Of a stretch of DNA of 7,152 nucleotides, positions 1 through 4,939 are shown one piece after another (position 1 is the first letter of the stretch; every line of letters begins with the position of its first letter). Source of the DNA: Candidatus Corynebacterium faecipullorum (GTDB taxonomy: Bacteria > Actinomycetota > Actinomycetes > Mycobacteriales > Mycobacteriaceae). The position numbers and the translations under genes were made by a program. The stretch lies in the NCBI GenBank assembly GCA_019114925.1, contig DXEO01000147.1, positions 1 through 7,152 of the forward strand. The letters are read 5' to 3'. A model generated the notes under the pieces. The model had not been told where the DNA came from, did not search any database, and saw only the letters and a list, made by a program, of their open reading frames with translations.

Positions 1-155
1 CACTGGGCATGCGCCGCATCGAAGTGCTGTGTGCAAACTGCGAGTCCCACCTCGGACACGTCTTCGAAGGCGAAGGCTACGATACGCCAACTGACCTGCG
101 CTACTGCATTAATTCCATCTGCCTCGACCTAGAAGAAAAGCCGGTCGAGGACTAA
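1..155 (+). CDS. msrB: Peptide-methionine (R)-S-oxide reductase MsrB, C-terminal part
   Basis: Partial gene: the 5' part lies outside the window and the last 50 codons are present, ending in TAA at 153-155. MsrB reduces the R-epimer of methionine sulfoxide in oxidised proteins, with electrons normally from thioredoxin, in the cytoplasm. Visible are the family's GMRR segment, a CANC motif (the second of the two CxxC pairs that bind structural zinc), SHLGHVF, and RYCINS, whose cysteine is the catalytic nucleophile. The tail after RYCINS is short and acidic (LDLEEKPVED). The gene converges with hemQ, 33 bases away. Its last codons (GAA GAA AAG CCG GTC GAG) also form part of the hemQ terminator on the other strand. 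The family call is very safe; the N-terminal half and the first CxxC cannot be judged here. Confidence 0.95.
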   Translation, partial: LGMRRIEVLCANCESHLGHVFEGEGYDTPTDLRYCINSICLDLEEKPVED

Positions 156-170
156 ACCCTCAACCGGCTT
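131..170 (-). terminator. Intrinsic terminator of hemQ, overlapping the msrB 3' end
   Basis: Read on the minus strand, a 13-bp stem (158-170 with 138-150) closes a 7-nt loop (151-157) and is followed by a U-rich tail, UUUUCUUCU, which is the complement of msrB codons. It starts 18 bases after the hemQ stop. In minus-strand RNA the ninth pair is a G-U wobble, so the stem is continuous. In plus-strand RNA the same position is an A-C mismatch and no U-tract follows, so the element looks one-directional and serves hemQ rather than msrB. Confidence 0.8.
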
Positions 171-172
171 CC

Positions 173-205
173 GGCAAAATCGCGACCCTTAAGGCAAAAT
201 CGCGA
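173..205. repeat. 13-bp direct repeat at the hemQ 3' end
   Basis: GGCAAAATCGCGA occurs exactly at 173-185 and again at 193-205, a 20-base period. The second copy encodes the end of HemQ (AILP plus part of the stop context, read on the minus strand); the first lies between the HemQ stop and its terminator. It looks like a small tandem duplication that was kept next to the stop codon. No function is implied. Confidence 0.6.
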
Positions 206-890
206 TGAGCTCTGCCACATCCTTCACGCGGCGGCCGGTGTGGAAAGGAATCTCCTCGCGCACGTGGTGGCGCGCCTCCGTGTAGCGCATAAGGTACATC
301 AGGTCCACGATGCGGTGCAGTTCCGGAGCCTCAAAGGCCAGAATCCACTCATAGTCACCCAGTGCGAAGGCCGGCACAGTGTTGGCGCGGACATCCGGGT
401 AGTCGCGCGCCTGCATACCGTGCTCCATGAGGATACGGCGACGCTTTTCCTCATCCATGGTGTACCAGTCATAGGAACGCACGAAGGGGTAGACGGAAAT
501 CCACTCGCCGGGTTCCTCGCCCATGATGAAGGAAGGCAGGTGGGACTTGTTGAACTCCGCCGGGCGGTGCAAAGCATTTCCTACCCACGTCACCTCAGAA
601 ACCTGGCCCAGGACAGTCTCGCGGCGGAAGTCCGCGAAAGCCTTCTGGATGTCGGCGAATTCCTCAGCGTGCCACCAGATCATGTAATCCGCGCTCTCCC
701 GCATTCCGGAAAGATCGTAGATACCGCGCACGGTAACCACGCCTGCTTCCTCCAGCTGGGCGAAGAACTTCTGCGCCTGCGCGATGATCTCCTCGCGCTC
801 GGTGCCCAGCGCTCCCGGGATCACCTGAAAGACCGCGTGCTGCGAGTAGCGCTGAACCTTGTTGAGCTCGGCGAAGTGGACCTTCGACAT
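189..890 (-). CDS. hemQ: Coproheme decarboxylase HemQ/ChdC (chlorite dismutase-like family)
   Basis: A 233-residue protein of the actinobacterial type. It performs the last step of the coproporphyrin-dependent haem pathway: two H2O2-driven oxidative decarboxylations of coproheme propionates giving haem b, in the cytoplasm. The C-terminal ferredoxin-like half carries the active site. Y134 in VYPFVRSYDWY is the expected radical tyrosine, H117 in KSHLPSF the distal histidine, H157 in MEHGMQ the proximal iron ligand, and A206 in TEARHH matches the small residue of the pocket. These sit one residue earlier than Y135, H118, H158 and A207 of the C. diphtheriae enzyme as I recall its numbering, so all key residues appear present. 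The ATG start is supported by AGGAG six bases upstream (897-901). The gene is monocistronic: divergent from DUF3000, convergent with msrB, with its own terminator. In mycobacteria hemQ sits by hemE and hemY, which are absent here. Confidence 0.96.
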   Translation of the reverse strand: MSKVHFAELNKVQRYSQHAVFQVIPGALGTEREEIIAQAQKFFAQLEEAGVVTVRGIYDLSGMRESADYMIWWHAEEFADIQKAFADFRRETVLGQVSEVTWVGNALHRPAEFNKSHLPSFIMGEEPGEWISVYPFVRSYDWYTMDEEKRRRILMEHGMQARDYPDVRANTVPAFALGDYEWILAFEAPELHRIVDLMYLMRYTEARHHVREEIPFHTGRRVKDVAELIAILP

Positions 891-896
891 CTTTTT

Positions 897-906
897 CTCC
901 TTTTTT
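897..906 (-). promoter_or_regulatory. Ribosome binding site of hemQ
   Basis: On the minus strand a run of six A leads into GGAG, ending six bases before the ATG at 888-890. It is a strong, purine-only Shine-Dalgarno that fixes the hemQ start. Confidence 0.8.
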
Positions 907-923
907 CAACCGACAGAGTTTCC

Positions 924-943
924 TATCCATCATAAGTTGGATA
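924..943 (-). promoter_or_regulatory. Candidate hemQ promoter -10 within a 6-bp dyad
   Basis: The minus strand carries TATGAT at 934-929, a good corynebacterial -10 match, which would start transcription near 922 and give a leader of about 30 bases. No convincing -35 is seen 16-18 bases upstream, where the sequence is GC-rich; this is common in Corynebacterium. The hexamer is embedded in a dyad with arms TATCCA (924-929) and TGGATA (938-943) separated by 8 bases, which could be an operator placed on the promoter. It does not resemble the DtxR consensus. No experimental support is available from sequence alone. Confidence 0.4.
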
Positions 944-1000
944 CTCCCCCACGCGCCACTAGCCTTTCGGCGCGCCTTCCCCCGCCAGGAGCGCGGAGCT

Positions 1001-1006
1001 TATACC
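1001..1006 (+). promoter_or_regulatory. Possible -10 box for the DUF3000-RNase D operon
   Basis: TATACC lies 10 bases before the GTG codon at 1016. If used as a -10, transcription would begin at or just before that GTG, giving a leaderless or near-leaderless mRNA, which is common in Corynebacterium. The match is moderate and no clear -35 is seen. This reading conflicts with the TTG start at 1007, which would then lie upstream of the transcript. Confidence 0.25.
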
Positions 1007-1681
1007 TTGTTCCCCGTGAGCAATTCCGACGTTTCTTCGCGCAACCTCGCAGGGGCACCGACCAACCTGCACGATCGCGCCGCCGCCTCTTCCACCGAAT
1101 CGCGCCCTGCGGAGCCGAGCACTCCGACCGCCTTCACGGAGGCCGTCGATTCCCTCCATGCCGCACAACTGCGCCCAGAAATCACCTTGGGCACCATCCG
1201 CCCACCGCAACGCCTGGCCCCATTCAGCCACGCTATCGGCCTAGAGGTTGAGCGCAATGAACACGAGGACCTTATCCCTACTAACTCTGAAGGCGATGCC
1301 TTCGGCCGCCTCATCCTGCTGCACGACCCAGCCGCTGAGGAAGCCTGGGAAGGTGCGATGCGCCTGGTGGCCTATATCCAAGCAGACTTAGACGATGCCG
1401 TAGCCGGGGACCCGCTGCTTCCCGACGTCGCCTGGGAATGGCTCACTGAATCCCTCGACGTACGCGAGGCTACCCATACGAACCTGGGCGGCACCGTCAC
1501 CTCGACCGCTTCCGTTCGTTTCGGCGAAATTGGCGGACCACCACGCGCCTACCAATTAGAAATGCGCGCCTCGTGGACTGCATCCGGCCTGGATCTCGCC
1601 CCACACGTCGAAGCTTTTGCGCAAGTCCTCTCCCTCGTCGCTGGTTTGCCGCCAGAGGGCGTAGCCGAACTCGGACGCTAA
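1007..1681 (+). CDS. DUF3000 family protein, function unknown
   Basis: An actinobacteria-specific soluble protein of about 220 residues. The first 40 residues are low-complexity and probably disordered. The conserved domain follows: RPEI near 57-60, RPPQRLAPFSHA at 65-76, GRLILLHDP at 100-108, EAWEGAMRLVAYIQADLDD at 112-130, DPLLPDVAWEWL at 135-146, GGTVTSTASVRFGE at 161-174, EMRASWT at 185-191 and AGLPPEGV at 212-219. These are the hallmark blocks of DUF3000. No catalytic motif, signal peptide or membrane segment is evident. The start is uncertain: TTG at 1007 has GGAG 8 bases upstream (995-998), while GTG at 1016 gives MSNSDV and lies 10 bases after a TATACC box, which would suit a leaderless mRNA. 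The gene ends one base before the RNase D ATG, so the two are almost certainly co-transcribed and the products may be functionally linked. Family call secure; function unknown. Confidence 0.9.
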   Translation: MFPVSNSDVSSRNLAGAPTNLHDRAAASSTESRPAEPSTPTAFTEAVDSLHAAQLRPEITLGTIRPPQRLAPFSHAIGLEVERNEHEDLIPTNSEGDAFGRLILLHDPAAEEAWEGAMRLVAYIQADLDDAVAGDPLLPDVAWEWLTESLDVREATHTNLGGTVTSTASVRFGEIGGPPRAYQLEMRASWTASGLDLAPHVEAFAQVLSLVAGLPPEGVAELGR

Positions 1682-1682
1682 G

Positions 1683-2930
1683 ATGAGCGAATTGCGCCAG
1701 GTACCGGTTGATGGAACGCCGAAAGTCCTCCTTTCTCCCCGTGAGTTTCAGGCCGGTGCCGACCGCTTGGCTGCAGGCACGGGGCCATTTGCCATCGACA
1801 CCGAACGCGCCTCGTCCTACCGCTTTGATGACCGCGCCTTCCTCGTGCAAATCCGCCGAGAAGGATCCGGCACGTTCTTGTTCGCCCCAGAGCACCACCG
1901 CGATGAGCTCCGCGCCGCACTCGCACCGGTGCTCAATGGGCAAGAGTGGGTGGTCCATGCCGCCCCCTCCGATCTCCCGAGCCTGGCGTGGCTGGGCCTA
2001 TACCCAGGCATGCTGTTCGATACCGAGTTGGCTGCCCGCTTCGCTGGTTTTGCACGCCCTAACTTGGCCGCAATGGTGCTGGAGCTTTTCGACGTTGAAC
2101 TGGAAAAAGGCTACGGCGATTCCGACTGGTCCGAAACCCCCATCCCGCGAAAATGGCGCAATTATGCAGCGCTCGACGTGGAACTTCTCAACGAGCTCGC
2201 CGTAACATTGCGAGATATTCTTGCGGAACAGGAAAAGCTCGACTGGGCTTATGAAGAGTTTGAGCGGATCGTCGAAGACCACGCCCGCATCACTGGGCCT
2301 GAGCCCAGGTCGTGGCGGGCTCTCAAGGGAGTCTCCTCTCTGCGCTCCCGCGAGCAACTCGTGATAGCCCGTGAACTGTGGCAGCGACGCGAATCCATCG
2401 CCCGCTCCCAAGACATCGCTCCTAACCGAGTGCTATCACACCGCGTGCTCATCGAAATCGCCCGCCGCGTGCCTCGGTCGCCGCACGAAATCAATCAAGT
2501 TAAAGGCTTCCCTCGCCGCCGCGGCGGCGCCACCTTGCGCTGGTTCGATGCCGTCGAGACCGCCCTTGCTAGCCCGCGCCAGCAGTGGCCGAAGGCGTTG
2601 CGCAGCCCACACCCGGTTCCTTCCAAATCGGTTTTTAACCGGGATTTCCCCGAGCTATGGGAGCTCTACACCAAAATCCGTAGGGACTTCGAAGACCTCG
2701 GTGAAGAACTGGGCATGAGCTACGAGCTGATCCTCAAACCCAGCTTGGTCCGAACTGTAGTCTGGGCGGCCTGCGGACCTGAAGGCGGTGTGGCGGGCGA
2801 AATCGCAACAGACGTCGATATCCCCGACTTCCTGCGTTCCCAGGGCGCGCGCGAATGGCAGGTAGAGCTGTCCACGCCGCTCCTGCGTCGCGGACTAGCG
2901 CGAATGCGCTCTACGCCACCGCGCCTCTAG
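1683..2930 (+). CDS. rnd: Ribonuclease D (DEDDy 3'-5' exoribonuclease with HRDC domain)
   Basis: A 415-residue RNase D of the actinobacterial type. RNase D trims 3' ends of tRNA precursors and other structured RNAs using two metal ions. The exonuclease domain spans about residues 15-185. Exo I is FAIDTERASSYRF with D39 and E41, exo II is VVHAAPSDL with D97, and exo III is YAALD with Y161 and D165, so the full DEDDy set is present. An HRDC domain follows at about 213-295 (from WRALKGVSSLRSREQL through PRSPHEI). The remaining ~100 residues match the C-terminal helical extension typical of actinobacterial homologues (about 320-415, with FPELWELYTKIRRDFED). The ATG follows the DUF3000 TAA by one base and has no strong ribosome binding site, suggesting translational coupling. 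The TAG stop overlaps the convergent dxs stop. E. coli RNase D has two HRDC domains; here only one is clear. Confidence 0.95.
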   Translation: MSELRQVPVDGTPKVLLSPREFQAGADRLAAGTGPFAIDTERASSYRFDDRAFLVQIRREGSGTFLFAPEHHRDELRAALAPVLNGQEWVVHAAPSDLPSLAWLGLYPGMLFDTELAARFAGFARPNLAAMVLELFDVELEKGYGDSDWSETPIPRKWRNYAALDVELLNELAVTLRDILAEQEKLDWAYEEFERIVEDHARITGPEPRSWRALKGVSSLRSREQLVIARELWQRRESIARSQDIAPNRVLSHRVLIEIARRVPRSPHEINQVKGFPRRRGGATLRWFDAVETALASPRQQWPKALRSPHPVPSKSVFNRDFPELWELYTKIRRDFEDLGEELGMSYELILKPSLVRTVVWAACGPEGGVAGEIATDVDIPDFLRSQGAREWQVELSTPLLRRGLARMRSTPPRL

Positions 2931-2943
2931 CTGCGGGCAGCTA
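2927..2943. other. Shared CTAG stop palindrome and short hairpin between rnd and dxs
   Basis: The rnd TAG (2928-2930) and the dxs TAG (complement of 2927-2929) share CTAG, a 4-base tail-to-tail overlap. Immediately there, TAGCTGC (2928-2934) and GCAGCTA (2937-2943) form a perfect 7-bp inverted repeat with a 2-base centre. No T-tract follows on either strand, so it is not a standard intrinsic terminator, and no other terminator is visible for either gene nearby. Confidence 0.6.
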
Positions 2944-4825
2944 CCCACCCATTCACGGATTCTGCGATTCCCTCCGGGGTCAACCCGAATTCCTCAAGGA
3001 CTTCTCCGCGGCTGGCATGCTTGGGGAAGCACCCAGGAACACCAAGGCGGTGGACTGGGGTATCCACATCCGCGGCGTCGAGTGCTTCCGCCACCATGGA
3101 CCCCACGCCGCCCCGCAGGAGGCCATCCTCCACCGTGACCACAAGATCATGATCAGCAGCGAGTGCAACGATTGATTGCGGGACCGGCACCGGCCAGCGC
3201 GGATCCACGACGGTGACGTTGAAGCCTTGGGCTTCGAGCAGCTCAGCTGCTCCCAGGGAACGCGTACTCATGGCACCGATGGCGACGATAAGCACATCAG
3301 TGGCTTCCTCCGCAGAGGCAGCGGCATCGGAATAGCTCAGGATGTCTACCCCGTCATCAAGCCGCTTGAGTTCGTCGCGATCATCAAGGAGGTTACCCTT
3401 GGGGAAGCGCACGACGGTCGGGCCATCCTCGATAGCGATGGCCTCGTTGAAAAGCTCTCGCAGTCGTGCGCCATCGCGCGGGGCGGCGATGCGCATGCCG
3501 GGGACGATGCTCATGAGCGCCATATCCCACACACCGTTGTGCGAAGCACCATCAGAGCCCGTGACGCCGGCACGGTCGAGGACAATGGTCACTGGCAGCT
3601 TGAGCAGCGCAATGTCCATGATGACTTGGTCCACTGCACGGTTAAGGAAGGTGGAATACACCGCCACTACCGGGTGCATTCCGGCCAGCGCCAAACCAGA
3701 AGCGGAGGCCATGGCGTGCTGTTCCGCGATGCCAACGTCGAAGAATCGCTCTGGGAACTCCTCTTGGAAGGGAGCAAGGCCCGTCGGCCCCGCCATAGCG
3801 GCGGTAATAGCCACGATATCCTCGCGTGCATGACCGGCCTTGATGAGTTCCTCGGAAAAGGCCGCAGTCCAGCCCGGCTGCTTCTGGCCCTTGGATACAC
3901 CGGTGACCGGGTCGATAGCCCCGGTGGAGTGCATCTGGTCCTTCGGCTCATTGACCGCCGGGGCAAAGCCATGCCCCTTCTCCGTGACGGTGTGCACGAT
4001 GATGGGACCGTCGTAGTCTCGGGCATAGCTCAGCGCCCGAACCACCGCGTCGATATCGTGGCCATTGATTGGGCCAATGTATTTGATTCCCAGCTCTGGG
4101 AACATCTCGGTGGGCAAAACGGTGGACTTTACGCCCTCCTTGACCGCGTGCAAAGCGTCAAAGGTCCGCTCGCCCACCCAGCCCATCGACTTCAGGCGCT
4201 TCTTGCCCAGCTCCATGAACTCGTCATAACCATGCTGTGCACGAATGCGCCCGAGGTTCTCCGAAAGTCCGCCAATGGTCGGCGAATAGGAGCGACCATT
4301 ATCGTTAACGATGATGACGACGTTGCGGTCTTTATCCGCAGAGATATTGTTCAACGCTTCCCAGCACATGCCACCGGTGAGGGCACCATCACCGACGACT
4401 GCCACCGCATTGCGGTGCGATTCACCGCGTATCTTGAAAGCCTTGGAAAGGCCGTCCACCGTGGATAGCGCCGCTGAAGCGTGTGAGGATTCGGTCCAGT
4501 CGTGTTCCGATTCCCCACGGTCCGTGTATCCGGATAAGCCGCCCTTCTGGCGCAAGGAATCAAATTGGTCTGCACGGCCGGTGAGCATCTTGTGCACATA
4601 AGACTGGTGCGAGGTATCAAAGACGATGGGGTCCCGCGGGGAATCGAAGACGCGGTGGATCGCCACCGTGAGCTCCACAACGCCCAGGTTTGGCCCGAGG
4701 TGACCGCCAGTGACAGACACCTTCTCGATCAAGCGCTGGCGGATATCCGCCGCGAGCTCAACCAGTTGCGTCTTGCTCAGGGCTTTGAGATCGCCTGGTG
4801 ATTGAATGGAATCCAGAATGCCCAT
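2927..4825 (-). CDS. dxs: 1-deoxy-D-xylulose-5-phosphate synthase (DXS)
   Basis: A 632-residue, full-length DXS. It condenses pyruvate and glyceraldehyde 3-phosphate, with loss of CO2, into DXP, the first step of the MEP route to isoprenoids and a branch toward thiamine and pyridoxal; cytoplasmic, thiamine diphosphate- and Mg2+-dependent. Counting from the chosen start, H42 lies in GGHLGPNLG, H73 in DTSHQSYVHK, and the cofactor motif runs from GDGALTGG (145-152) to NDN (174-176). The catalytic glutamate is E368 in DVGIAEQHAM, and GVTGSDGASHNGVWD (about 420-434) is the conserved pyrimidine-domain loop. A transketolase C-terminal domain ends the protein. The start at 4825 is chosen because the product then begins MGILDSIQSP, as in homologues, with AAGG 8 bases upstream. 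An in-frame ATG at 4849 would add MKGFKASS. It lies 114 bases after the methyltransferase gene, likely with its own promoter. Confidence 0.97.
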   Translation of the reverse strand: MGILDSIQSPGDLKALSKTQLVELAADIRQRLIEKVSVTGGHLGPNLGVVELTVAIHRVFDSPRDPIVFDTSHQSYVHKMLTGRADQFDSLRQKGGLSGYTDRGESEHDWTESSHASAALSTVDGLSKAFKIRGESHRNAVAVVGDGALTGGMCWEALNNISADKDRNVVIIVNDNGRSYSPTIGGLSENLGRIRAQHGYDEFMELGKKRLKSMGWVGERTFDALHAVKEGVKSTVLPTEMFPELGIKYIGPINGHDIDAVVRALSYARDYDGPIIVHTVTEKGHGFAPAVNEPKDQMHSTGAIDPVTGVSKGQKQPGWTAAFSEELIKAGHAREDIVAITAAMAGPTGLAPFQEEFPERFFDVGIAEQHAMASASGLALAGMHPVVAVYSTFLNRAVDQVIMDIALLKLPVTIVLDRAGVTGSDGASHNGVWDMALMSIVPGMRIAAPRDGARLRELFNEAIAIEDGPTVVRFPKGNLLDDRDELKRLDDGVDILSYSDAAASAEEATDVLIVAIGAMSTRSLGAAELLEAQGFNVTVVDPRWPVPVPQSIVALAADHDLVVTVEDGLLRGGVGSMVAEALDAADVDTPVHRLGVPGCFPKHASRGEVLEEFGLTPEGIAESVNGWVAARS

Positions 4826-4869
4826 AGAGCTTGCCTTAAACCCCTTCATCGATCGTTTTCTTCTCTACC

Positions 4870-4900
4870 ACCGTACCCGCTTATACGCGTGACACGTCAA
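4870..4900 (-). promoter_or_regulatory. Candidate dxs promoter in the 114-base gap
   Basis: On the minus strand TTGACG (4900-4895) is a good -35. A TANNNT -10, TACGGT (4875-4870), lies 19 bases downstream and would start transcription near 4863, about 38 bases before the dxs ATG. An alternative -10, TATAAG (4885-4880), is better in sequence but only 9 bases from that -35, so it would have to act without it. The TGAC-AC-GTCA dyad at 4890-4899 covers the -35. The gap is large for an operon and supports separate dxs transcription. Confidence 0.35.
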
Positions 4901-4925
4901 TCATTACCCCGGGTTCTTCCGGCGC

Positions 4926-4935
4926 GGATGCATCC
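4926..4935. repeat. 10-bp perfect palindrome after the methyltransferase stop
   Basis: GGATGCATCC begins four bases after the methyltransferase TAA (minus strand, 4942-4940). It has no U-tract on the minus strand, so it is a poor terminator. It could be a protein site, a 3'-end stabilising element or chance. Confidence 0.35.
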
Positions 4936-4939
4936 TGCC

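Noticed and set aside
240..935. 231-codon open frame on the plus strand opposite hemQ
   Set aside because: It covers hemQ in antisense and runs into the hemQ promoter region. No recognisable domain, and the HemQ active-site residues on the other strand are complete.
2514..2529. Perfect 16-bp palindrome in RNase D
   Set aside because: It arises from CGC CGC CGC GGC GGC codons for Arg and Gly (RRRGG) and needs no other explanation.
3176..4468. 430-codon open frame on the plus strand opposite dxs
   Set aside because: It is a mirror of dxs caused by GC-rich third positions. Its product is rich in H, R and D, shows no domain, and has no ribosome site; the minus strand holds every DXS motif.
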